A stretch of DNA of 64,000 nucleotides from Branchiostoma belcheri. Taxonomy: Eukaryota > Chordata > Leptocardii > Amphioxiformes > Branchiostomatidae. Below the pieces are notes generated by a model that was not told the DNA's origin, did no database searches, and saw only the letters and a program-made list of their open reading frames with translations. The stretch spans positions 1,476,961-1,540,960 of the forward strand of contig NW_017804420.1 of assembly GCF_001625305.1 (NCBI RefSeq). Reading direction: 5' to 3'. Shown here piece after piece: positions 32,501-45,039 of this stretch. Position 1 is the first letter of the stretch. The number at the start of each line of letters is the position of its first letter. The position numbers were made by a program, and so were the translations under genes.

Positions 32501-32820
32501 GCCTCAGCCTTCGATCGTCCATAAACATACCTACACCGCAGCTTAGCATCGTAAAAAAAGATACTAAAATAAGGCCTGATGATATATTGTCGTAAACGAC
32601 CAAAAGTTCGATTCCAGAATTCTGCTGTTGATGTGATGTTATCTTATAGCACGTTAAAATCCCATTAAAATTGAGTGAAAAAAATGCCAGGAGAAATTTT
32701 TATCACTTCAAACATTGTTGCTTCATATCAGATAAAAACGTGGACATAAAATATCTGCATAATTTCTTCAGAACTTGTCGAGAAAATAGTTTTCTAGTCA
32801 GAAAAATAATGCTTTTAGTT
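29541..32820. other. Intergenic, mostly featureless
   Basis: AT-rich sequence with CpG-rich patches near 30.65-30.72 and 31.50-31.60 kb. The patch at 31534-31550 shares the CACGGCCTCCCCGCGG string with 6512-6527. Apart from the 20-bp duplication listed separately I see nothing to annotate. Confidence 0.6.
29802..29841. repeat. 20-bp tandem duplication
   Basis: AAGGGTACAGCAGAAAGTCG is followed immediately by a copy with a single C-to-T change. It is intergenic, with no evident function. Confidence 0.9.
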
Positions 32821-32835
32821 TGAACGTTTTACGTG

Positions 32836-33073
32836 TATATAAGAGCTGAAAGCTTAATGGCGATGCTAGGAAGATGGCAGAAGCTGATTGAACTGACCAT
32901 TGGCGGTGTCCAGCAGGTCGGCTACAGCCTCGCACCAGAGGGCTACTTCAAACGGACATCAAAGAATCTGGTTATCTCCAATGAACCTCTAAAGTTCTTT
33001 TCGGCAAATGTTGGATACTACTACTTAACTTCAGGATGACAACCTTTGCTGGAAGTCTACAAGTCCGTGGTAG
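32836..33073 (+). other. Possible unrecognised exon or gene relic with TATA-like motif and donor
   Basis: A TATATAAG motif (32836-32843) is followed by an ATG at 32857 opening a 60-codon frame. Its codons look protein-like (MAMLGRWQKLIEL, then GVQQVGYSLAPEGYFKRTS) and it stops at 33039. Just beyond is a strong donor, GTGGTAG|GTGAGT, after 33073. The ATG lies closer to the TATA than a normal start site would, and the stop precedes the donor, so a simple coding first exon does not fit. It may be a degraded gene fragment or a non-coding exon. I do not recognise the peptide. Confidence 0.2.
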
Positions 33074-35159
33074 GTGAGTTTTTTCCGTATTTGAAGTCGG
33101 TATATACTGTTACATACACGGGCTCAATGTTTTAGCGTTGAAAATGCTGCGAATTGACCGTAAACCACCGGCCATCACCAGCACCGCTGTCATGGTTATA
33201 GAGACTCTGTCATCAGATTTTTAAAGCAATATCATTCAGTGTCACTTGGTTCTTGGCAAGTATCATGAAAGCTTTAAAGCAAATAAAAGCAATTTGTGAT
33301 CCCATCATTATGTTCAGGTTGCCACTTGTGCAAACTTTCGCAAACTTCATATTGCATGTTGCTTTGGTTTCAATCTGGTCTTTTATCGTGAAGCAATGAG
33401 CAAAGTAGAAAGGTTGCATTATACATGTACATTGCAGGGAGTTCCCCGCCTCTGGTAGCCTACAGTACAGTACAAACAGTGCAACCATCCGCACCCTGGC
33501 CACTGTTTGATGCCATAGGGCGAGCGACATGGAAGAGAGGTGTTGAAAAGGTAATGTAAATAATCAGATTGCGCGCTGAACAAATTTGCACCTTTCAGCT
33601 CGATCGATTCTATTTATTATTGAGTTGTGTGTCCATAGGAGGGAGGGAAATTCAAATAAAGGACGGTAGGGCTGGAGGGTGTCGGAACAAAAGCAAGATG
33701 GCTCTCGCACGTTCTAGATATGTTGAGTGTCAGAGCGTAGCCTTCTGTTGTGAGTGGACTTAACGTGTTTTTGGTATATTTAGTCAGCGACGATCTACAC
33801 AAAAATATGTGCCTACGTGAATTTCTCTTGGATCGAAGCTTATGAATTTGCCTTTTTTTAACATACTTGTACAAATCTTGTTCATGCAAATTCAGAGGTT
33901 TATACAAGAACCAAGGCTCGGAATTAGATGAATTAGAACATTTTTATTCAACAAAAAGTTTGCCTGAGGTCACATCCACCATGTCATCACAAAGGTTAGA
34001 CTACATTGTACGTCCTTGTCACATTTGTTATAGTCTTGTAACTTTATTAACGTTCCTCTTTCGTGTCCATTCTTTTCCTGCCTTTTGTTGCGTTTCAACA
34101 CTACCAAAACACCTGTCGAAACCACACCAAGGAACGCCATTGTTCCGCTAAGACCAGGGCTAATGTACCTCCAAAAATAGAAGAAAAAACGCGTCATGAA
34201 AAATCTGTACGGACAAGTATCATACTGGTAAGTTGTGTCTCTTGCAGACGAGTTTGCTAACCGACTAAGAATGGGACTCAGACATTGAATGGATCTAGTG
34301 TTGTCATCTATCTTTCCAAGTTTCGAGCAATGCGTGTTGCAACAAGAAAACATCAACAAACTGGCCGAGGCACGTTGAACAACCCTGGACAGACCTCTTG
34401 CACTTCTGCTGTTCGTGTGCATTAGCGCTGCCATTGTTGCTACAAATAGAGTTCATACCACCCTATTAGCGCTTGGGGCGAAGCAAGTATAACCTAATTA
34501 AGACCAGCAACTGCAACCAAGGACAGAGGAAATGTGAAATTCCTGCATATTCTGACTGGAGTTGGAGAAGCTCACATAGAACCAAACCTTCAAGATGAAC
34601 AATTCCCTACCATTTCATTATCTAAATCCGTAAGTCCCTGCACTATTCGGTAGGAACTTCTCTCAGGTTAGTGGTAAGCTGCTGCAGATGTCTGGTTATT
34701 ACCAAAAACTCCAACGTCTTCTTGAAGATGTCGGCACGAAAGAGGTCATCTAATCTGAACCTAATCTTTGGTGCGAAGTAGGCTAGACTAAAGTAGGCCG
34801 ACGGTCGTCTCCCTCTACAACCGACCCCCTCCTCAGCGAGCGACTCAAGATTTTCTGTCAAAGATCAAAGATTCAGACCATGTTTAACATATTCTTAGTG
34901 ACGACATCTCGGTTAACAATATGCAGAACTGTTCGCTTGGTTGTGAAGAAGCTATTTCAGTTTCTTAAAGACAGATAGATCGAGTTTCGGTCTCAGTTCC
35001 TCCACCTGCTCTTCGACTTCAGATATGTCACCTGAGTAATCTCAGTAAAGCTGAACAAGATGGCCGTTTAAGATCATCAAGAACAAAACAGAGCCGAGAC
35101 GGCATCAGGAAAGCGCACAGCTATCGTAAATAATTGTCAACCTGTTTGAATCTTTTTAG
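33074..35159. other. Intergenic, no confident gene
   Basis: AT-rich sequence with one 154-codon minus-strand ORF (listed separately). No splice-supported exons or RNA genes are recognisable. Confidence 0.6.
33970..34434 (-). CDS. Hypothetical 154-residue ORF, unrecognised
   Basis: The ATG is in a good context (CAACAATGGC), the frame is uninterrupted, and an AATAAA lies a few tens of bases past the stop. The N-terminus is rich in Arg and Ser (NSRSARGLSRVVQRASASLL), like a mitochondrial targeting peptide. A hydrophobic stretch near residues 94-112 (PGLSGTMAFLGVVSTGVLVV) is followed by a basic run, like a single membrane segment. ORFs of this length are expected by chance a few times in a window of this size and AATAAA is common in AT-rich DNA, so the support is weak. 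It could be a small single-exon gene, a retrocopy or chance. Confidence 0.2.
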   Translation of the reverse strand: MAALMHTNSRSARGLSRVVQRASASLLMFSCCNTHCSKLGKIDDNTRSIQCLSPILSRLANSSARDTTYQYDTCPYRFFMTRFFFYFWRYISPGLSGTMAFLGVVSTGVLVVLKRNKRQEKNGHERGTLIKLQDYNKCDKDVQCSLTFVMTWWM

Positions 35160-35770
35160 ACCTTGGGAATCAGCCCCTGCCCTGATGCCTCCACCTGCTG
35201 GCTGAGGTCTGCCGTCCACAAGCTGTCGGCACTACAGTTGTCGGATGTAATAGAGAGAGAGAAGCACGAGGGATTAACAGGTCTGGAGAAGGCAGACAAG
35301 ATGGACCAAGTTTGACATTTAGGGAGGGGAGGTCTAAGATGGGCAATATTAGGCCAGTCGGCGGGCCAATATCCGGGCAGATTATCATCTTACAAAGAGA
35401 TAATATCGAGATATGCGGCGCGATAGCCTTGCTCTGGGACTCTCCTCGATCCACGAGCCTCTGAAACACCGCATCGCCCTCGGGCCGACCGTCGGGAACA
35501 CTGATCGCAGCCGCCGATACGGACTTGCCCGAGATAACGTGCTTGCAGTAAAAATCGATCTGTTGACCGTATCGGCACCTCACCGACCATATCAGACCGC
35601 TACGTCACGCGTCGATATTATCCCCTTCATTGCGCACCATTTCATTTTGGCTGCAGGAGGTTTTGGGGGGCTTGTGGGGCAAGCGATTGTTTCAGATAGC
35701 GCCTCCGTGGCTACAGTGACCAAGCCAATCGATGGTAGATCAGCTGACCCTACACAAAAACTGATAACGT
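35160..35770. promoter_or_regulatory. CpG-rich candidate enhancer
   Basis: The CpG-dense core is about 35390-35620, with ORFs of 125 and 137 codons on opposite strands as expected where stop codons are scarce. It lies between the divergent promoters of Pax2/5/8 and Zcchc7. No coding signature or domain is visible. Confidence 0.25.
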
Positions 35771-38700
35771 ACTCCAGTCGTAGTTACTAGTCGGTTGATG
35801 CTGTGATTTGAGAAAGTGTCCGAGAGCTAGCATAAAACAACGTACGAGAGCGTTTACCACAGATGGATGGAAGAGAAGAAGGCAAAGTGAAAGAAATGTG
35901 CTACACGTATAGATAGAACTATGTTCATCCAGTTGCTCTGACAAGGGAAAATGGTAACATGAACTTCACGGCACTAATCTCCAACATTCTTGTCCGACCA
36001 CTATCTCACTCATCTGACAGAAAGAGGAAGTAATTCAAGAGAGAGAAAAAAATCGAGTTTCCAAGAAGACAATACGGAAACCAAGCAACGAACGAGACAA
36101 ACCAAACAAGAACCTCAGACACAGGGAGATCGACAGATCTGTAACTGTGAAAAATGCAATTGAATTTCTCCCACAGATCTTAGTACCACGCACTGGAAGT
36201 AATCGCCCCTCCCCGAGAAGATCCCATTTCCAGACGTCTCTGTGCCATTTCGCTCGTCTGTAATAAATGCTTTGTTGTTCTAGATAGGAATCACCCCGGG
36301 GCGATCCCATTTCCACAGGTGTTGAAAACTTGGAGCCTGTTCACACCTGTTTATAGACAACCACTGGCAAGTTTGGTCTAGCAATCATTTGGCTAAAACA
36401 AAAGGCGGGCCACTGAACGGGTCATTAGTTCCGCCCAGACTTCCACCAACAACATTTGATAGCTTGGGAATTTTCTCAACTTTCTTAGAAGGTGACGCAG
36501 GGAGTTGGTCTTGATCAACAAACTAACAACACAGGTTCAAAACCGGTAAAATTTAAAAAGAATTGGTCTTGGGAGTTACGCCGTAGAGTTCATTTGGAGG
36601 GGAAATCAACCCTAAGGCCTGCGTACTGACTCTCTTGACAATTATTTCCCATTTTTGTCAAATTCTACATGCCGTACCCTCGTAGGAAGGCCTAGTGGAG
36701 GCAAGTCTTTATTTGAGAATGGACCTAAGTGCCACTTCACATGAAAAGTCTTTCAGTTGAGAATTCGTTGTTATTAAAAACTATTTCTGTACTTGAAAAC
36801 TTGAATTGAAGTATAAGTTATAACTTAAGTCAGGATAGGTGAAATGTTGAAGAAGAGAAAATATTTTCACGCCTTATTTGATCTGATAAGCTTTAAATTT
36901 GATATGAAATTCGTGATTTCCTCTGGATCAACCCAAATCGTCTGTTAAGGACGCTTAAAGTGGGAAACAGCCCTGGATTACTTCTGATGTGAACAAAGGA
37001 TTAAGAGAAATTTTGCATAAACCTTACGTCAATTTTCGAGCCGAAAACAAATCCCCCTGTTGTGTGGTGTGGTTCCTGGTTCTCATCTACACACATTGTT
37101 CCCTACAGCCGCTTATTCTACTGTCTACACCCTCCTGATTTATGCAAACAATACTTATTGTGCCAACCCGCATTTTGTCCTACTCGGTATCCACGACTAC
37201 TCCAGTAAAGGTTTGTTCAAATGAAGCCCGGGAGGGAGGAAGGGGGAGTAAACGGATTATGTCTGTCCCTCTGAGCAAGCCGCAATTTAATTTCTCTCTC
37301 GTTAGTAAACTATTAGGCCGCCGACCCTGTGTAATCCCAAAGCAAACCTGGCTACCGTTCTACAGGGTAAATATACTCGGCAGCTATGACTCACCTGACG
37401 CGATGGTGTGTGTATCAGGGAACACCTGATGAGAAAACTGGTTCGCTTGACCATTCCGTCAGATACTATACCCTGACGGATCCATTGTAATTACGGTACA
37501 CATCCAGCAGAGCTTACCGAATTGGTTTGATATAAAGGGCCTCACGTTCACGTGTGGAGTGGAGGTAAAACGTACGATACTTTCCAATTACAGAACACTG
37601 GGAGCCAGAGGTGGGACAGACACATACATAGACTAACTATTACTAGTACCTTGTTTTGTATCACTTCAAGTTCAAATAAAATGTATATGAACCATACAAC
37701 AACTAGTATATAATAATTAAAATGGATGAGAAAATACTTCAATTTTGATGCGAATTCTTTGATAATTACAACGTGTGTTTACAAAGTTTTGGCAAGACGA
37801 GTGTATATGTTTAACATGACTCTAAACAACTGACCAGAAACATAAGTGTCCGGAAGAATTTCACTGACACCATGACGCCATAGTAACGTCCTGTCGGGCC
37901 CCTCATCTACAGGTGCATCTCATGTTTATCTAACTAATCACCTATCAAAACTTTACTACTAAACCCAGGTCCCCACTGATAGCCTAGTACTCACCCACTT
38001 CAGTGTCTGCTTGCGTTGAAGCCATACAAAGCGTTCCTTGTTGACTGATCAAGCCATGTGTATTCACCTTCTCCAAATCAGGGCGAAAAGCAAATACAGT
38101 GCGATATGCCCCACTATGCCTGCTCTGTACTAAGCTATCTGGTGTTAAACGTGTACATTAGCGCCTACCCATCCCATCCGCGGTTTGCCTGCTATCAAAA
38201 AGTCATTTTGGAGATAAGAGTTGATAGAATGTACAGGTACAGGAATAGGCTGAACATTCGGGTGGCCTTAGAGAGGATACAGTGCCGTGAATTTTGCGAC
38301 AGGGTGAGGAAAAATTATGTGGGTAAAACTGAATATTCTCAGATACACATTTCATACGTTAACAGAGTGGGTGTTTTTATTTTAGTATATCTAGCGTGCA
38401 CATTCCTTTACTTGTGTTCTTTGATATACTTATTATGAGGGGTGCTATATTTTCTTTCCATATATCTTTACGACAAAGCGCTTTCTGGATCTGTGGTGAA
38501 AGTAGAGTGTTTTGTAGTTGACTATGCTCTCTAAGTTTCAACAAAACTCTGTCAACTATTCCTGACGCGAGTGTTTCGATATGTCTCGTCTTCCCGGATG
38601 GAGGCATGACAGTACATTTACATGGGGGGCTGTTGTAGCCAGATCGGATTTCTGTTGGGAAAATGGACAAAAATTCCCGTTTATTTTCATTGCGGACCTT

Positions 38701-40989
38701 TTGTTTGGCCGGCGGTAGAACATGAAAGCATGAGAGCGGCCTCCTTGCCACTTGTTAACGTGGTTAAATGGAGAACTCGTGTTCATGTGTTCACCTTTTC
38801 AACACTCAAAGGACGGGGCCAGAGTCTCTTCCGCGTACCGCAGACGACAGGAGTGTCGGGGGGTGGCCTATATACAACACATCTGACCAAACTACCTGCA
38901 TTTTTGCCGCTGTAAACATGTTTGTGGGGCCAGTTTGTACGGTGTTAAGGCGGACTAGTACAGGTATGCTCCCCCCGAAGAAGAAATACGCCGCCGGCAT
39001 TTCTTCCCCGTGTAAATCACCATGTAAATATACACCGGAAAGACCCGGCATACCAACGCCACTTCCTCAGAATTAGGGAAATAAACTACGCCCATATTCC
39101 CACCTTCATTTTCCTCGGAATCCCAGATTTTCATGCGATCCACAGGTAGAGGCATTCCTTTCATCGTGACGTGCTTTTATCTCCAACTTCTCTGACCTGC
39201 ATTACTTAGTGTAGAATAAACAGGACAACTGGGACGGTAGGGGAGACCATAATCGTTCACCACTGTGTTTGGTCAGGTTTTGTACAAGCCACGAAAATAT
39301 AAATAGAGGGATGTATTAAGGATCTAAGAGTAAATCTTCCTTGTTTCTTAACAAATACTTGTGTTGTAAAAGGTTAAATATACCAACAGAAGGTGCGCAT
39401 GCCATGTCTACTTTTGGAAATCAACAGAAGTTAGAACAAAAATATCTACATTCGAAACTCATTTTTTAGAAATCTTTATCAGCACCCACTTGACAGTACA
39501 CTGTCTTTCAAAAGTAATGAACAAAATACAAAGGAAATAAAGGCCATTAAAGGTGTAAAATATGATAAAGCACAGTTACTCAACAAGAATACACGTTTAC
39601 ATTGAGAATACATGTAAACCTACCGAAAAATACAGACAGACCTTAGCATTGATAATAACAATAACTGGTAGTGAACATTTGAACTGTCTGACCTTGTTTG
39701 CATTCCCTAGGGGCCTCTGTCATTTACAAACAGGGTGACCCTGAGATGTTTTTGTGTTGGATCCCCCCTGGTGATGTTTACAAGTGTAGCCATTGTCCCA
39801 AGAAGTAAAGGAAATTGGGTGTTGTTCACCTGAGTTTTAGTACACTTTGTGCCCCTGATATGATTATATGATTACATCTTCCTCCAAACAAAAATATCGT
39901 GGCTGTTTCCTGTTCACAAAGTATCGGGGTAATCTCCAAGCAGATCCCTCTCGGTGGCAAAAAGACAGTATCAAATTGGCCAGGCAGTATCCATTAGCCA
40001 GAGAAGTTCCAATAGCCACCGACGGGTGGTGGGGATCAGGACAAAAAAAAATGGCCATATATAAAAAGGTAACGATCATTCCCCACAACCTCTGCTTGGA
40101 GAGTAGTATCGGGGTGCTAAAGCAAAGTTTTGTTCGGAAGCCAGTCCAAACCATCACTACACGACCTAACGACGTAAACAAAAGAGGGTCGTACTTAAAA
40201 AAACCACAGAAAAAAAACCTGTCTACGGTCAATTTGCTTTAGAGGTGTTTAGCCTCAGGAATATATAATTTGACAAATGATGTTGTGATGCTTAAGGGTC
40301 ATGGGTTGAATTGTCTGTAGTTAAAGTCTTACACAGACTTTGGAGTGAGTCCATTATAACTATAATGCTGAAACCTTACAGGACGACATATCTTAAATGG
40401 TTCTACGTCCAGATAGGAAAGTGACAAATGGTTCCCCATACACGTGAATTTTTGTAAAATACACGTAGGATACCGTATAATATACTGGAATTCCACTGGA
40501 ATACCACTGTTGTTCTTTGGACTTTGAGTCAAACAAAAAATATATAGTCCTAAGTACTACTTGCCATTGGCATCATATGTGATTTCTTTCGGAACCCCCG
40601 TCCATTCTTGTACCCACTGCTCAAGAACATATCTGATGGGAGGCAGGCAACCCTCCCAACATAACGTGTCCAGCTTGTTTTATGATGATACCTGTACACC
40701 TGTACAGAGCCATGTGACTGTAATTCCACCAGTTCAGCCCGGCTAGTGTAAAGTTGTCTGACATGCACGCTGGGGTGCGTCTGTATGACTTGTTTCTCCT
40801 CGTCTGTCGAGCATGATACCGTCCTTCACATCACCACACGGCCGTATTGTCTCCAGTTTTATGATAGATGTAGTGGCATGAGATTCCACATTTTTCTGAG
40901 ATACGGTGGGTGAAATATTGCCCTGGTCCTGAGCGGCCTAAGCTCCGCAAATAACACCTGTGACAGCTACACAAAAAATTCCCCACAAA
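35771..40989. other. Intergenic, no feature recognised
   Basis: Mostly AT-rich sequence. A moderately GC-rich patch near 38.78-39.06 kb and several overlapping ORFs (up to 126 codons) show no domain, splice pattern or repeat structure that I can support. Confidence 0.6.
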
Positions 40990-41760
40990 ATTCATCAAAT
41001 TTCATGAGTTTTGATAGCGATGGGGATGAAATTACAAATCCTATCGAGTTATCGGCGTGCTATCGCGGCGGACCGGGCTCGGCCAGCATGGCGACCCCGG
41101 CAAATATGGAGCGCCTAACACGGATTATCCCGGGCGAGATACGTGAGATAAGCGTTATGTATTGCTGCAAGGGTGCTTGCCCTTGGAACGGCCATCTATC
41201 AAACCTTGTGCACTTGTTCCCAACCTTTCCAACCTGTGAGGGCTAAGTACCAACCGATTTTTCTCCCTTCGCGATTCTTTCTAGTCTCAAGTTTACTGAT
41301 GGTCAGTCTATGGCTATATGTAATTTTGAAACAAAATTGCACTTTTGTATTGTTTTATATTGGAAGAAAAATGTTGCGTTTTCCACCTGCACGAAGCTTG
41401 ACTTCTAGCACACCTGTTTGTTCCACATGTTTGTCACCAGAGTGGATACATGCACAGGACCGGAAAGTTGTTCCCGAAGTAGAACTTGTTGCCGAGTTTC
41501 CGCCAACCTGCACCTAATTTACAGCGTCTGAGGTGTATCGGACACGGTAAAATGTGAAATTTTACAACGGGAAGGTCCATTGACGGACTGCGTGCTCAAT
41601 CTGTGCGGGAGACGCAGATATATGGCCGGGCCGTGTGTCTCCGGACCGCTCCTGGGAACGGGTTCGATCTCAGCGTCGTGTGGCCCGCATCGGAGGGTGT
41701 CACAACTCTGCTCTCCCCCCGACCGCACCTCCAACACCATCGCCCCGCTACCCGTCTTAT
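40990..41760. promoter_or_regulatory. Two CpG-rich patches, possible regulatory elements
   Basis: CpG-rich stretches at about 41000-41130 and 41540-41740 are separated by ordinary sequence. The first has an 80-codon ORF beginning MSFDSDGDEITNP that does not match anything I know. Without a splice signal or homology these are best regarded as possible regulatory islands. Confidence 0.2.
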
Positions 41761-43560
41761 AATTATGCGATGAAATTACTCATATCTAAATGTGGGCAAT
41801 AGTCCTGAAGCAAGAGGGAACCCCCCGAAAACCCCAGATGCGAACCACTGAACTGCAAAATTATACTATTTTTCAGCTCTTTAGAGCAGGCTTCCGGAGC
41901 CAGAAGAATAATTGATCTAATATAAGTCTGATCGTTTAGGCCAAATACATAATCAATTATGCCAGAACAGCGACAGGACCCTATCCATAATGCCGCCATG
42001 TCTGCATATTTAAAACAGTGCAGTGTACTCCTAGGCAAGGAAAACATTAATAAAACACCGTAGCTTTTCATTGGGAATCAGTTAGGGGGAGGTTGGCCAC
42101 TTAGGGCCAGCTGATACCAATAAAAGGTTGACAAGTTCGGAGATAAAGCTACTCGGGAATAGGGACGGGCGGCGGCGGGAAGATTCCTGTGGGGGTCCGG
42201 CGGTCGGACCTCCAGGCTAGGTGAAGTCACCTGTCTGTCAGCACTACGGACGGTTTTCCTCTGTAGAAAGCTATCTGACGGGTCTCAACCCCCTCGGACG
42301 GCGCCTGGGATCAATCCGAGAGTCGCCGTGGACAGTTTTGTCCTGAGTTTTGATCTGTTAAACTAACAGATAAACTTTGGGGTCCAACTTGAGTTGTCGG
42401 GAGAGGCCCGCGTGTGGCGGTACGGTGTGGCACTCCGCTGGGCCGTGACACGGTAGTTAGCCGGAACATTAATAACATCAACATTACTGGTGGTAAAACC
42501 TGCCCAGGACCGGACAGCTAACTTCACAAAGCAAAGGGAACAGGAGGGGTGGTGGAGGATACTTTAGTAGAATGTTCAGACAAATACTGAGAAACGGAAT
42601 GAAAACAACAACAACCACTCCTAGTAAGTACGTTTTACTAGCAAGTACGGATATCACACACTAGTTATATGGGTCATGGATAGTTTGAATTATTCAGTTC
42701 TGATAAAAAATGGATTCGAATCAAAATTGGCTGACTGAATTCGAAGCCGCTGAATTACCCAATTACACCCCACCAAAACAACTCGTGGTGTCGGGTATAT
42801 TCAACATGGCTGGAAATCCGGCAACAAGACACGGCCGACCCCACGAGACGGGTTCATTTACCGGCTAGGTCACACTACAGACCCGCAAAGCTACACGGTT
42901 TGAACAAGTTTGGGGCCAGATTGGCATTCCTTTGGATTTCCCCGTCCCAGGCAGCTGATAATGAGGGGTAGTCTTGTTGTTGTGGTGAGGGGAACTGAAG
43001 CCCTATTCACGCCGACCCCGGCCGGGAATTCTACTGTTGTAATAAAGTAGGGGCACAATAGAAAGTGCAAATGGCCTCGGCGTCATTTATGCTGACAACA
43101 ACAGGAACCTTTCTCTGCCGCTGAATTGCTGCATATCTGTCCGTGCCAAAAGCCCCTGTCCACCCCTAAACAACAACAAGAACTTCACAAAACTTCACGC
43201 TAACTCCAACCTTGGCGTAGACAGCACAGACTTTACAAACTGCACATTACACGGGCTTCCCCACGCTTGAGTAACGCCACATGTCCTATCCCAACATTTA
43301 CAACTATAAACTACTAAACAGGAGTCTGTATAACAAGTTCTCCTGGTTCACTGAAGACAGGGGCCATTTTGACATGTCCTGCTATGACAGCTACTGAATA
43401 AAGGGAAGACACAATGAAGCCATAGAAAATACGTTGTGACTGCCACCACATGGTACAGTTCTGGTGGCCGTGGTCTACCTAATCAGTCAGGTCATGGCGT
43501 GAGTCATTGTCATGTTTGTTAGGCGCTAATACTATCTCCATACTTATGCCTATAGGAGAT
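41761..43560. other. Intergenic, CpG-containing, no gene
   Basis: The sequence has intermediate GC content, a CpG-rich stretch at about 42150-42480 and patches near 42750-43050. No long ORF, RNA or repeat is evident. It borders the candidate distal exon cluster. Confidence 0.5.
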
Positions 43561-43664
43561 AATCTGGGACTATAATGTGTTGACACAGATGTTCTGTGTA
43601 CAGTAGGTCCGTGGGGACAGACCGGAGCCCCCCTCCCCTCCATGGCTTCCCCCTCCTGACCTAC

Positions 43665-43806
43665 GCCAGGCCGACGAGTTGCCGGCCGACCACTTGACAG
43701 TGTTGTCCTGCTTACTTGACTCTAGCGACACCGTGTCAGACAGGGTGGTTTTGTAGGCCGGCATGAATGGCAGAATGGGGCGCGAGTCGAGCATATCGGC
43801 CGGCAT
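43665..43806 (-). CDS. Candidate distal first exon of Pax2/5/8 (MPADMLDS...)
   Basis: In the minus frame a TAA is followed by a first ATG opening MPADMLDSRPILPFMPAYK, and the frame stays open for 47 codons to the donor TGGC|GTAGGT. Third codon positions are strongly C/G-rich, as in a real exon. The exon leaves in phase 1, exactly what is needed to join Pax2/5/8 exon 2, and would give ...SSAWR-HGGVNQ. Vertebrate PAX5 uses alternative phase-1 first exons (1A, 1B), so a distal promoter is plausible. It could instead belong to an unrelated small gene. Phase agreement alone has a one-in-three chance. Confidence 0.3.
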
Positions 43807-43969
43807 GTCACCGCGCGGCGGAACTCGTCCAACCGGGTCGGCGTGTGGTCGGGCTTACTCTGCCGAGACCACGGCGGATGCGCCCCGGTACACAAGCTGC
43901 TGTAGGAACGCGGTGTGTATGTTGGCTGAGACAGACGAAAGAGAAGGAAAACTAGGAATGTGTACGTAC

Positions 43970-44033
43970 CACCGGAATCTCCGTGGTGTTGCTGCATGCT
44001 GCCCATACTAGCCATAGTGGTCATCCTGTCCAT
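43970..44033 (-). CDS. Candidate distal first exon of Pax2/5/8 (MDRMTTMASM...)
   Basis: The first ATG after an in-frame TAA (44118-44120) opens MDRMTTMASMGSMQQHHGDSG and reaches the donor GGTG|GTACGT in phase 1. Joined to exon 2 it would read ...GDSG-GHGGVNQ, and Gly before HGGVNQ is what PAX2 and PAX5-1A have. The MD start and Met/His/Ser-rich peptide look protein-like. A pyrimidine-rich tract with CAG lies about 45 bp downstream, so splicing to a nearby exon is an alternative. Only transcript data can decide. Confidence 0.33.
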
Positions 44034-44600
44034 AGGGGGATCCGAACCCGCAACCCTTGGGTACTCGTGGTGTGACGCCACCGTGGTAGTCTTGACGAGC
44101 TGCTGTGCTGCAATGTATTACGTTACGGCTTCCCCCTGGGAAGTGGAGGTGGTGCTATCCGTGTCTGTCCTGTCCCGCGAGGTTTCGCGTACTACGGTCG
44201 CTCGCTGAACTCAACCAACCGGGACAAAACGGTTTGACAACAACAAAAGCCCCTGGTCGATTGAGCTGTGAATTGATAAAGAAAATAAATAGAATTCAAA
44301 CGAGGGACGATTTCACAGACCACGGGGCCGTGATCGAGCGCGCTCGGGTATGATCGGGAGGTGGGAGGATCCACTTCGGGAGACGTCGAAGGCAGTCCCG
44401 AGCAAGTTCAGCGTAGCGAGTCGGTGGTCTCGCCTGAGAAGAGCGACCACTCCAGTAGACCACTGCAACAGGGGGTCGATCGCGTGCGAGAACCCGAGCC
44501 TATCTTTGATCGTAAAACTCCGAATCGCCAACCACTCGCTGTTATTAGCCGAATCGAGAGCTGGTCGGTGATTGGCCAGAACTTCTAGGGCACGATAATT
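44034..44600 (-). promoter_or_regulatory. Candidate distal CpG-type promoter
   Basis: CpG-rich sequence, densest at about 44300-44480, lies immediately upstream (on the minus strand) of the two candidate distal exons. This is the arrangement expected of an alternative Pax2/5/8 promoter about 19 kb upstream of the proximal one. No TATA box is evident. Confidence 0.25.
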
Positions 44601-45039
44601 CCCGCCCTTCCCCTGGTGTTGTTTTATGCAACAGGCAACACAAGTGGGGCTGGTCGGTACGGGGGCTTGTCGGAAAGGGCGTCACCCATCTGAACACAAA
44701 TGTTAATAAATTGATATTCGTCATGGACTAGCGACGGACGACAAGCTTTCCAGCTGGGAATGCGAAACGCAAATTTTTCATCCACGACAGTCTCGCGACC
44801 TTCACGATTCTTTGACAACTTCCTCTAACGAGGGAAGCCGACCAAACTTTACCATGTGTGTGCATGGCCGTTTCCTAGACTCACAGTATCGACACATTGG
44901 AAGAAAATAGAAGACGCTTAATTCAACAGAAATGAGTATGTGAACTTTGAGAAATGTGATATCGTTGCAAGTTTTTGCCCATGTGTTTCCTTCTCATAGG
45001 TAAACTACCTGAGCCCAGTTCTTGAGTACTGTATTCTCA

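Noticed and set aside
43722..44081. Single continuous 119-codon minus-strand ORF through the 44-kb region
   Set aside because: Its start is GTG, and its C-terminal half crosses a pyrimidine tract and loses codon bias. The shorter frames ending at donors fit better.
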